Assembly: GCA_041740995.1 (NCBI GenBank)
Contig: JBGSKY010000328.1
Span: forward strand, 1-55,805
Direction of reading: 5' to 3'
Origin: JBGSKY01 sp041740995
Lineage (GTDB): Bacteria; Planctomycetota; Planctomycetia; Pirellulales; Pirellulaceae
DNA length: 55,805 nucleotides
How positions within the stretch are numbered: position 1 is the first letter of the stretch; each line of letters begins with the position of its first letter. Below are positions 6,704 to 14,665 of this stretch, piece by piece. The notes beneath the pieces were generated by a model. That model was not told the origin of the DNA. It ran no database searches and saw only the letters and a program-made list of their open reading frames with translations. The translations under genes were made by a program, and so were the position numbers.

Positions 6704-7330
6704 ATGAATGAACAAAATGTGGCGGTAGCCGAAAATATCGCCGATTTTATGCAGTTGAAATTTGGTCCGATGGATACAAACGTCTTTGCAGAAATTGTAC
6801 ATGATGATCCACCAGTCTCCATCGGAAGTATACCGCCAAACTCACTTTCGCCTGTCTACACCTTATTTACCATTGGCATGGCGGATCGGCCCATGAACGT
6901 CCCCGAAGAATCGAATCCTGAAAGTTTTCAGTTTGCTGAATTATTTCTGCAGTTACCATCTTCTTGGCTGCTCAGCCCGGCCGAATTGAATCACAAAGCG
7001 AATCGCTGGCCAATCGATTTGTTACGAGAACTTGCTAGGATTCCGCACCAAAACAATAGTTGGATCGGTGGTCCGTTCGGCGTATTCGCTAATGAAAACG
7101 CGACAGACACATACGCTGGCAGCAATGCTTTTTCTGCGTCGTTCGCGATCAACGAATTGTTTTTCATGAATCGCGCTTTGCAATTGATTCGCGTCTATCG
7201 TGTGGTCCCCATTTTTTTCGAGGAATATCAAATGCTTGTAAATCAAGGCGTGCAGAAGTTTCTTTTAGCGATGGATTCGGCGGGTATATCTCAGGTAGTT
7301 GATGAAAATCGCAAATGCATAACTTGGTAG
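6704..7330 (+). CDS. SUFU-family (suppressor-of-fused-like) immunity protein
   Basis: The 208-residue product shows the bacterial SUFU pattern: YTLFTIGMADRPMNVPEE (~51-68), a FAELFLQLPSSW strand-loop, NRWPIDLLRELARIPHQNNS (~97-116), then WIGGPFGVFAN. It ends with a segment including PIFFEEYQ. The SUFU domain is one of the widespread immunity families in polymorphic-toxin systems. Here no toxin module lies directly upstream; 6592-6703 carries no recognisable coding remnant. It is therefore an orphan antidote, as often kept downstream of exchangeable toxin tips. Confidence 0.75.
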   Translation: MNEQNVAVAENIADFMQLKFGPMDTNVFAEIVHDDPPVSIGSIPPNSLSPVYTLFTIGMADRPMNVPEESNPESFQFAELFLQLPSSWLLSPAELNHKANRWPIDLLRELARIPHQNNSWIGGPFGVFANENATDTYAGSNAFSASFAINELFFMNRALQLIRVYRVVPIFFEEYQMLVNQGVQKFLLAMDSAGISQVVDENRKCITW

Positions 7331-7375
7331 AGCCTTAACATAGATTATTAAAATCATCTAAGATTCGGCAAGAAA

Positions 7376-9253
7376 TTGAGAAAGTTTGCCTCTACAATTT
7401 GCTTGTGCATGATCGTTAAGGACGAAGCGCATGTGATTGAGCGGTGTTTGGAATCGGTGCGGCCGCTCATCTCTGCTTGGTGTGTGGTTGATACGGGTTC
7501 TAACGATGGGACGCAGGACAAAGTTCAACAATTGCTCGGCGATTTGCCAGGGCAATTGCACCAGCGTCCTTGGTTTGATTTCGCTCATAATCGCAGTGAG
7601 TCACTCAAGCTGGCCGCTCCCCTGGCAGATTACTCGCTGGTTATCGACGCGGATGATCGATTGATCGTGCCCGAGGGTTTTGTGATGCCAACCCTGACCC
7701 ATGACGCGTACTCACTGTTAGTGCATGACAATAACTCGCGCTACGATCGATTGCATCTGGTTCGTTCAAATCGCAATTGGCGTTACGAAGGCGTGCTGCA
7801 TGAATTCATCACCTGCGAGGGCAGCTATTCGCGGTCGCAATTAAAGGACGTAGTCTATCAGCGCATTGGCGGCGGCGCACGATCGCTTGACCCACGCAAA
7901 TTTCTTCGCGATGCGGAAGTATTGCAGCGAGCGTTGAAAACCGAGCCTGAAAATGCACGGTACGTTTTCTATCTGGCCCAAAGCTGGCGCGACGCGGGCA
8001 GACCGGAATTGGCGATCGCTTGTTACCAGAAACGCGCCGTCATGGGCGGCTGGGATGAAGAAGTCTGGTATTCGAAGTATCAGATCGCCAGATTGTTGGA
8101 GCAGGTCAAGGCGAAGGACGAAGCCATCATCGCGGCCTATCTGACGGCCTATGATTATCGACCAACTCGCGCCGAAGCGTTAACGCGGCTGGCCGCCTTT
8201 TTGCGAACTCGCCAGCGATGGCCGTCGGCGTTTCTTTACGCGCAAGCGGCTCGCACGATCGCACATCCCAACGATCGATTGTTCATCGAGCAGAGCGTTT
8301 ACGACTGGCAAGCCAACGATGAATTTTCGATCGCCGCGTATTGGGTTGGAGCGTACGAACAATCCGCAACGGCTTGTCGAGAACTGCTGACCGGCAACGT
8401 TTTGCCAGACGATCAATTCGGGCGAGTCGGAAAGAATTTGGCGTTTGCGGAATCAAAGATTGCCAGTGGCCAGAATATCGAAAAAAACTTCGCCAGTGAC
8501 GCTTGCTCAGACACAACCCGCTCAAGAGTCCACGATCGGCTCAGGCCTGCAGAGTCCATAGTAGAAAGATCGTTTGTCGTCTTAGGTCCATTTCGCGGTG
8601 GCACGTCGCTGGTTACTGGAATTCTTCGAGCGTTGGGTGTCTACACTGGCGAACATTTTTTCGATGGCGGTACCGGTTATTGCACGTATGAAGCCGTCGG
8701 ACTGCGGGATGCCTGCTTGTCGTGCTTCGACGAGATAGGCTGGAAAAAATTGGGCACGTTTGAAGATCGAGTTGAGCATCTGCGACAGTGGGCGGTCGGC
8801 GCAGTGAATCGTGCAAGCCGGCAAGGCCTGACAATGATGGGCGGGAAGCATCCGACCTTGTGCATGATGATTCCGGAGGTTGTGCAGGCGTGGTCGTCGT
8901 GTTCAGAAACGCCTCCGACGCTGATCCGAGTTGCGCGGCCAAATTCCGAAGTACTTGCTTCATGGCGAAGGCAAAACTGGTGGCCGCGTGATGACGTTGA
9001 AAAAATCGTTGACGACTTGATTGCAACGCGGGACGATTACTTGAAGCAAGTACCGCACGTCGTCATAGATTTTGAAGCGTTGCGATCTAGCCCACGGCCA
9101 ACGTTGGAGCGGTTTGCGAGCGACTGTGATTTATCGACAATAGATATCGACGTTGCAATGTCGCTTCTGGGTAAGAATACTGAATCAACCTCAGAGTTTC
9201 GTGACTTTGCGGTGGACCCGATTGCGCGTTCGACAATATTGCGATCCCGATAG
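7376..9253 (+). CDS. Glycosyltransferase family 2 - TPR - sulfotransferase-like protein
   Basis: This is a 625-residue protein from a TTG start. Residues ~5-200 form a GT-A/GT2 domain with ICLCMIVKDEAHVIERCLES, DTGSNDGTQ and the DxD-type VIDADD. Residues ~180-380 look like TPR helices (ENARYVFYLAQSWRDAGRPE). Residues ~405-600 resemble a sulfotransferase with the P-loop-like GPFRGGTSLV that would bind PAPS. Its likely role is glycan modification for the cell surface. The last ~12 codons (from ~9217) read the antisense of a decayed IS transposase, so the natural C-terminus may have been lost. Its 5' end is duplicated in the chimeric toxin ORF at 4149. Confidence 0.75.
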   Translation: MRKFASTICLCMIVKDEAHVIERCLESVRPLISAWCVVDTGSNDGTQDKVQQLLGDLPGQLHQRPWFDFAHNRSESLKLAAPLADYSLVIDADDRLIVPEGFVMPTLTHDAYSLLVHDNNSRYDRLHLVRSNRNWRYEGVLHEFITCEGSYSRSQLKDVVYQRIGGGARSLDPRKFLRDAEVLQRALKTEPENARYVFYLAQSWRDAGRPELAIACYQKRAVMGGWDEEVWYSKYQIARLLEQVKAKDEAIIAAYLTAYDYRPTRAEALTRLAAFLRTRQRWPSAFLYAQAARTIAHPNDRLFIEQSVYDWQANDEFSIAAYWVGAYEQSATACRELLTGNVLPDDQFGRVGKNLAFAESKIASGQNIEKNFASDACSDTTRSRVHDRLRPAESIVERSFVVLGPFRGGTSLVTGILRALGVYTGEHFFDGGTGYCTYEAVGLRDACLSCFDEIGWKKLGTFEDRVEHLRQWAVGAVNRASRQGLTMMGGKHPTLCMMIPEVVQAWSSCSETPPTLIRVARPNSEVLASWRRQNWWPRDDVEKIVDDLIATRDDYLKQVPHVVIDFEALRSSPRPTLERFASDCDLSTIDIDVAMSLLGKNTESTSEFRDFAVDPIARSTILRSR

Positions 9254-9938
9254 TGATCTTTGTTGAATGGCGCAATTCGCGAGCTACGATCTTCATTTGA
9301 CTTAGAAGGAATGACGGGTTGGATACCAAGGTCGAGCAGATAGCGGTCGATCCAATCGGCTCGGAAGCCGTTGTCACCTTCCAAAGCGACTGGCCATGCA
9401 ACTGGCTGACCTTTACTATCGGCAAGTCCATTGGCCGTTATCATGACCTCGTCCACAACGGCCGAGTCATGAACTTGCCCTGCCGTTAGGTGGAAGCCCA
9501 GCGGGTTGCCATTTCCGTCGGCCAATAAGTGGATTTTCGTTGCAAATCCAACTTTTGAACGGCCTAAGGCATGAGCAACTGGTTCCTCCGGATCCCTTGT
9601 TTTGCGTCTTCGGCGGCGCATCGGTGTGCTCTCATGATTGTCACATCGATACACCTAAGATCCTGATTCAGTCGACCGCGATCGATCGCGTGCTGCGTAA
9701 GCCGTTCAACGACTCTTTAAAGGGTCCCATCATCATTCCCAAGATCAAAATGCTTGAACACAGTTTGCCATGCGCCGAGTTCTGGCGGTACGTCTCGCCA
9801 CTTAGCACCTGTGTTGTTTATCCAAATCATCGCATCGAGCATCTTCCTTGGATTCGCAGGAGGTCTACCTGTCGCTGCGGGTTCTGGAAAAGTATCTTCG
9901 ATCGTATTTCACAGTTCATCACTCAATCCATGACCCAT
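9217..9938 (-). pseudogene. IS5-type transposase pseudogene
   Basis: Reading the minus strand from the ATG at 9938: MGHGLSDEL is followed by an in-frame TGA where transposases of this group have Trp. Then come recognisable blocks (GRPPANPRKMLDAMIWINN, then GAKWRDVPPELG), a TAA after DDGTL, a frameshift near 9640, and then the catalytic part (HALGRSKVGFATKIHLLADG, LEGDNGFRADW, DRNIVERAIG). The protein is cut before its C-terminal end. With at least two stops, one frameshift and a 3' truncation it cannot make a functional transposase. Confidence 0.75.
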
Positions 9939-10012
9939 AATTCGCTCTCCTGTTCGCTCAAGATCGCGGACAGGGCAAAAACAGATCGAGGTCAGTTTAG
10001 AATCAGTGCCTA
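9217..10012 (-). mobile_element. Decayed, truncated IS5-type element
   Basis: The region from the 3' end of the glycosyltransferase to about 10012 is an IS remnant in reverse orientation. A plausible left end (CACTGATTCTAAACTGACC on the minus strand) lies near 9990-10010, upstream of the transposase start. The other terminus is missing: the transposase frame stops abruptly after RDRNIVERAIG, where it meets the glycosyltransferase. The boundaries are approximate. It is unrelated to the intact element at 1846-2740. Confidence 0.6.
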
Positions 10013-10277
10013 GTGGTTGCGAGGTATCAGAAGCAAGGGATTGGCAATTTCAAATCAGCCCTTCTTGTTTCTTTCGAAAACAAAAACTGGACGGTATCAA
10101 ACCAAATAGTTATGTCCTTCGAATAAGAAAAACAAAGAGACGGAACTTGTTTTGAGCAACAAGTGAGGATGGAGTCTGAATCGGAACAGACAATAGAAGC
10201 AACCCGCTCCCTCGATTTACTTTTGTTCAGATTCGCTCATTCCTAAGTTGGTTCACGTTTCAGCAGTCCCGTATGCG
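10013..10277. other. Intergenic stretch without recognised features
   Basis: About 265 bp lie between the IS remnant and the 3' end of the thioredoxin/PDZ gene. I see no coding frame with homology signs and no strong hairpin. Confidence 0.4.
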
Positions 10278-11609
10278 CTACAGTTGAATTGGTAATTTTA
10301 GCGTTTGAATTTTGCCGTTTCGAAGAATTTTTACGTTCACAGTATCACCGGGCGCGCGATGCTCGTTAACGTAAGCGAACAGATCTGACTCACGATCAAA
10401 GTTTTCTTGATCGTCAAATTCCAAGATGATATCGTCTTGGAGAAAGCCAGCTTTTTTGGCGGTTGCATGTGCGCCATACTGTCCAACGCTGAGCACTTTC
10501 AAAGCCATTGCTCCGGTGATATTCTGGCTTTCGCGTTCTTGCTTGGTCAGGTCCACCAGTTTCATGCCGCCAGTCGCAATCCGTCGTAGCGGCCAAGAAG
10601 CAACGCGCCACGAATTGTCGTCCACGCGACGCCAGCCGCTCTCTAATGTGATTTGAGTTTGAAACTCGCGCGCCATACGACTAACGGTCAGTTCGATCGA
10701 GCCACCAGTTTCGCTAACATGATGCAAGATCCACTGTACATCAGCAATCGATACGATCGGTTGGCCATTGATATGTGAAATTCGATCTCCAACTTGCAGG
10801 TCTGCCTTCGAAGCAGCCGAGTCGGTGGCGATTGATTTCACCGTCGCACATTGCGTTGGATCGAGCACGAGTCCAATTGACGTTGGGTGCGGATAGGGAA
10901 ACATCAATCGTTGAGGAATCGGTTTGGATTGGCTCCAATAGTAATCACGCTGAGCGTCGCCGATTTGATGACAGTGAATACAGCTCTTAACCACGTCGCC
11001 TTCGTAGTCGAGTTTCCCCGTGTACTTATCCTTTAGAGAAGGGTACTTTTCAGGCGACGCAAACTCAAGCGGCGCGCCTCGTTTGCCAGCCAGCGACTCC
11101 GCGTTTGCCGGATAGCTCTTATGCAACGCTAAGGCTGCCTCCAATGCGCGCGCCATTCCTGATAATGATACGTCATCACTCCAGTCTGTATGATGCGATC
11201 GAGTACCGAAGCGACCATAGATCGTCTTGTCGGCGTTGAGCATGAAGACCGCAAACGACTGATCGGTATCGTACTGAAACGTATCCAGATCGAGTCCATT
11301 GGTACCGACAACGCGAACGCAAACGAATTGTTCCAGCAACGGTCGAATGACTGGATCTGTGTCTACCAGTTCATCATCCAACTTGACACACTCTTCGCAG
11401 GGTATGCAACGCAGCGCGACCACGATTGGTTTGTTAGATTGCTTGGCGATTTCGTAAGCCTTGGCCAAGTCGTTATAGATCCAGAAGCCGGTCTGCTCGA
11501 CTTTTTTCTTATCGAGTCTCACTTTCTGGTCCCGCGTCGGCTTTTGCGCGACGGTCACCGTTTGAAAGCAAGCTAGCATCATCAAACCGAGGCATACATT
11601 TCTCATCAT
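10278..11609 (-). CDS. Secreted thioredoxin-like / PDZ protein with a CxxCH haem motif (Trx7/PDZ type)
   Basis: I chose the ATG at 11609 because it gives a signal peptide (MMRNVCLGLMMLACFQTVTVAQ); the frame itself is open further upstream. The 443-residue protein has a thioredoxin-fold segment with a Cys cluster RCIPCEEC (Cys68, Cys71, Cys74), a CIHCH motif (~210-214) that could hold a c-type haem, and two PDZ-like domains (~250-310 and ~360-440, with KADLQVGDRISHINGQP and KAGFLQDDIILEF). This layout matches the planctomycete Trx7/PDZ family, some members of which are annotated as selenoproteins; here the site is Cys. It is probably a periplasmic redox or chaperone-like protein. Upstream on the same strand is the broken peroxiredoxin frame. 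Confidence 0.75.
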   Translation of the reverse strand: MMRNVCLGLMMLACFQTVTVAQKPTRDQKVRLDKKKVEQTGFWIYNDLAKAYEIAKQSNKPIVVALRCIPCEECVKLDDELVDTDPVIRPLLEQFVCVRVVGTNGLDLDTFQYDTDQSFAVFMLNADKTIYGRFGTRSHHTDWSDDVSLSGMARALEAALALHKSYPANAESLAGKRGAPLEFASPEKYPSLKDKYTGKLDYEGDVVKSCIHCHQIGDAQRDYYWSQSKPIPQRLMFPYPHPTSIGLVLDPTQCATVKSIATDSAASKADLQVGDRISHINGQPIVSIADVQWILHHVSETGGSIELTVSRMAREFQTQITLESGWRRVDDNSWRVASWPLRRIATGGMKLVDLTKQERESQNITGAMALKVLSVGQYGAHATAKKAGFLQDDIILEFDDQENFDRESDLFAYVNEHRAPGDTVNVKILRNGKIQTLKLPIQL

Positions 11610-11767
11610 TTCGATAGCCTTGTAATCAGTCTTGGACACGTAAGCGGATTCTCTGCATCCTACCATTCGCTTAATTCTAACGGCTTTCGAAAGGAGAAAT
11701 CTTGCGAGTCTTCGAAAATTTAACCCTAGAGGAGCAATCGGATATTTCGAATGATCAAGTTCTCTTT

Positions 11768-12406
11768 TCAAGAATCTAAAAAAGGCCGGGAATTGTTTTG
11801 GGATTCGAAGCTGCGAACCTGTCCGTCAGTTGCCTTTTTTGGCTGACCTTTCAAACACTTTTTTGACTTCAAGTTATGTTTCTCTGATTTGCCTTCAATC
11901 CAACCGTTTTGACGATCGGAGATCGGGCTGTTTCCAATGTCAGACGGATGTTGCATCTTGTCGATCGCTTGAATCACGCCGTCGGGGTCGATGATAAACC
12001 GACCTCGCTTATCAAGGCTGGCATCATCATCTTTGACGCTGTAGACCTGGCAGGTGCGACCCGCTGGATCGGTCAACATAGGGGACGGCAAACCTCCCGA
12101 GATCATCTTGGACAATTCGGAGTCGTTCCAGATCTTGTGGCTGAAGCGAATGTCCGTGCTGAACGAGATAACTTGGACATCGAGTTCTTCGAGCTCGTTG
12201 TAACGAGCCGCCACGGTCGCCAGTTCCGGTCAGCAAATGAAAGTAAAGTCGCCAGGGTAAAAGCACCTAACGACTCACTTGCCTTTAAGGTCCGACAATT
12301 TGATGGGCCGGAATCTACCGTCCATGAATGCATTCGCTTCAAAGTCCGGTGCTGTCTTGCCTACGCGAGCGGTTGGAGCGGAGATTGTTCGCGTGGCTGT
12401 CGTCAT
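11768..12406 (-). pseudogene. Peroxiredoxin (AhpC/TSA) frame with two in-frame TGA codons
   Basis: From the ATG at 12406 one frame reads MTTATRTISAPTARVGKTAP and continues as a 2-Cys peroxiredoxin. It is interrupted by TGA at 12275-12277 (codon 44, where relatives have the Trp of KGKWVV) and TGA at 12230-12232 (codon 59, right after Cys58 in DFTFIC). The rest matches well (PELATVAARYNELEELDVQV, PMLTDPAGRT, DKRGRFIIDPDGVIQAI). After that the expected peroxiredoxin C-terminus is replaced by unrelated sequence. Two stops plus a lost C-terminus favour a pseudogene. The second TGA could instead encode selenocysteine, since related planctomycete redoxins include selenoproteins, but the first TGA argues against this. 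Confidence 0.65.
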
Positions 12407-12769
12407 TTCAGATCGTCTCGTCGAAGATACAGGACTTGATTGCTTTTTGGCAATGACGGCCCTCCGATTGGTTGAGCTTTGAAGCTAACAATTTTAGAGG
12501 TCAGCGCGCCCGTGAAGTTCGGACCACCCCACGTTGCTTCAACCAAATCGAGGTAGCTGAATTCACTAGGCTTCGTACGAGCCACCCTTCGAAAAATTTC
12601 AAGATTGAAACAAACATCCGCAAAAGAAATGACCAAGACAGCAAACGTACAAAAATTGTCAGCCAATCATTGGACAGACGCTTCGGCACAGTGAGTGACA
12701 GTCGGATTCGTTTCGCTTCCGGCAGCTTCTTGCGCGTTGACTTCTCACCTTGAATAACAGGATGTTGTG
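12407..12769. other. Intergenic region without a supported gene
   Basis: About 360 bp lie between the peroxiredoxin frame and the oxidoreductase-methyltransferase ORF. Short ORFs exist on both strands, but none shows a signal peptide, ribosome-binding site or family motif that I recognise. Confidence 0.4.
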
Positions 12770-14665
12770 CTAATTATTGTCAGACTGCTTTGGCTTGGTA
12801 AATCGCAGAAGATAGTTTTCTTCAAATGCCTTGACTTCGATTTCGTCAGTGAACTCGAAACCTGCATCAATGATTTCTGACCTGAAAACTTCTTTACTAG
12901 CGCGGACGTGGCCGATCAAAAATTCACGAGACACTCCGGGAATGCGATTAAAGTCGATCAGAACTAATCGACCACCGGGTTTAAGTGCTCGATAGATGGA
13001 TGCAAGCGATTGTTGTGGGCTTTCGAAGTGATGATAGGTGTCGCAAATAAAAACGAGGTCCATTGATTCTGGTGGCAGTCGAATAGAAACATCCGTTCCT
13101 AACACCGGCGTTAGGTTCTCAATTCCTTCACCGGTAGCGCGCAAAGCAATGTGCTGCAAAAATCTCGGCGCGATGTCAACGCTGTAAACCCAACCGTCCC
13201 ATCCAGTCGCCTTGGCGAATAACCGACTATAGAAACCAGTGCCTGCTCCGACGTCAGCGACGCGTTCGCCGGGCCGAATTTCGCAGGCTTCCAAGACTTC
13301 ATCGCGCGCGGCATATACTTCACGACTTTCAACTTCAAATCGTTCAATCCATTCGTCCACATTTAAGTCTGGATTCTTGAAGTTGTCGTTGATACCAGCT
13401 GGAACAGAACTTCCCGCTGGCTTCGTTGACTGCTGAGCCGATTCTTGTGCAGCCAACCACGAGTTGTGTAACAAACATAAAGCTGTCAGTAACCAAAACA
13501 TTGCGATTTTCATTAGCATGATACCTCTTCGGGGAATTAACCCACTTTTAAATTCATTTACAAACTTTTTATCGATCCAAGTTTTTAGTGCCCAGCACCA
13601 ACGGGCATGGGCGGTCAACCAGCCATATTCAAGTAACGCCTTGCCATCGCCTGTGTTAAGTAATTTCAAAAAATCACGCTGTGGTTTGAATGCTCGCATC
13701 GGACCACCGGTAATAAGTGCGTGGAGATTGTGCCATAGAATAGGGCACTGCCGAACCGCGTAAACACCCGCTTTGGGTGATGGCGATTGAATCACAGTCC
13801 CCGCATCCCCCACAGCAAAAACTCGTGGATCAGTCAATGATTGCAACCTATTGTTCGTGGCTATAAAACCGCGATCGTCTGTCTGTAAACCGAGCGTACC
13901 TAAAACCGTTGGTGCAGCTGCTCCAGTTGCCCAGATCACACAGTCGACAGCTTTGCGGCAACCATCGTCAAGGACAATATCTGTCTCGCCAACTTCCACA
14001 ACACGATGTCCAGCCCGAACGTGAATGTCACGCGACGCGAGTAGCTTTTCAATACGACGAATACTCCGATCACGCATTCCGTCCGCTATACGTTCGCTGC
14101 TGGTGAAAATTTCGATCTTGGTGTCGCGGCGGTTAGCGTTCTTAGAAAGTCTTTCATGCAAGCAAAATGCGATTTCAACACTGGCTACACCACCGCCGAC
14201 GATCGCGATCCGCAACGTGGAGTCTTTGTCTGCGCAGGCACACTTCAGCCGATCGCTCAGACGACTCAAGAAAGTTTGCATCGGCTTTATCGTAACCAAC
14301 AACGGCGATTCCGATTGTTGCTTCCACCTGGCAGGCATCGATCCAACGCCGATCGAAAGTGCGTTGAACGGAATCGAATCATGGTCCGAGAAGTGGACTT
14401 CGCCCGTTTCAAGATCGAGCCCACAGGTATCAGCCAGAATCAGCTTCGCCCCCGCGCGATCAACGAGTCTTTGCAAGTCGATTCGCATCTCGTCGTCGCT
14501 GAATTGTTGACCAAGTGTTCCAGGAAGCATTCCTGAATACGTCGCGGTCGGAAACTTGCTGATACACGTCAATGTGCAACCCGGAATCGGATCACTCACC
14601 CATTCTTTCACAACATGAGCGTTCGTGTGACCAATGCCTAACAACACAATGTTTGAGCAGGTCAT
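12770..14665 (-). CDS. FAD-dependent oxidoreductase (SelD-N-terminal type) fused in frame to a methyltransferase
   Basis: This is a single 631-residue frame. Residues 1-~370 are a pyridine-nucleotide-disulfide oxidoreductase with IVLLGIGHTNAHVV (FAD), YSGMLPGTL, IAIVGGGVASVEIA (NAD(P)), DCVIWATGA and VFAVGDAG, closest in style to the family otherwise found N-terminal to SelD. Residues 383-631 are a class I SAM methyltransferase (VADVGAGTGFYSRLF, VYSVDIAP, YRALKPGGRLVLIDF). It begins with what looks like a complete signal peptide (MLMKIAMFWLLTALCLL) and has its own AGAGG before the internal ATG at 13519. So the methyltransferase may also be made separately and exported. The start overlaps the P-type ATPase stop (ATGA), placing the ORF at the end of the cbb3 oxidase operon. 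Confidence 0.8.
   Translation of the reverse strand: MTCSNIVLLGIGHTNAHVVKEWVSDPIPGCTLTCISKFPTATYSGMLPGTLGQQFSDDEMRIDLQRLVDRAGAKLILADTCGLDLETGEVHFSDHDSIPFNALSIGVGSMPARWKQQSESPLLVTIKPMQTFLSRLSDRLKCACADKDSTLRIAIVGGGVASVEIAFCLHERLSKNANRRDTKIEIFTSSERIADGMRDRSIRRIEKLLASRDIHVRAGHRVVEVGETDIVLDDGCRKAVDCVIWATGAAAPTVLGTLGLQTDDRGFIATNNRLQSLTDPRVFAVGDAGTVIQSPSPKAGVYAVRQCPILWHNLHALITGGPMRAFKPQRDFLKLLNTGDGKALLEYGWLTAHARWCWALKTWIDKKFVNEFKSGLIPRRGIMLMKIAMFWLLTALCLLHNSWLAAQESAQQSTKPAGSSVPAGINDNFKNPDLNVDEWIERFEVESREVYAARDEVLEACEIRPGERVADVGAGTGFYSRLFAKATGWDGWVYSVDIAPRFLQHIALRATGEGIENLTPVLGTDVSIRLPPESMDLVFICDTYHHFESPQQSLASIYRALKPGGRLVLIDFNRIPGVSREFLIGHVRASKEVFRSEIIDAGFEFTDEIEVKAFEENYLLRFTKPKQSDNN

Noticed and set aside
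8283..9026. Long antisense ORFs inside the glycosyltransferase-sulfotransferase gene
   Set aside because: Arg/Ser-rich shadow frames with no motif; the sense frame has clear domain motifs.
12180..12232. SECIS element after the second TGA in the peroxiredoxin frame
   Set aside because: There is a 6-bp stem about 21 nt downstream, but the loop lacks the usual G-containing SECIS pattern, and a second TGA and changed C-terminus point to decay. Kept only as a possibility.
12403..12666. 87-residue minus-strand ORF upstream of the peroxiredoxin frame
   Set aside because: Overlaps the peroxiredoxin start in another phase, with no ribosome-binding site or family motif.
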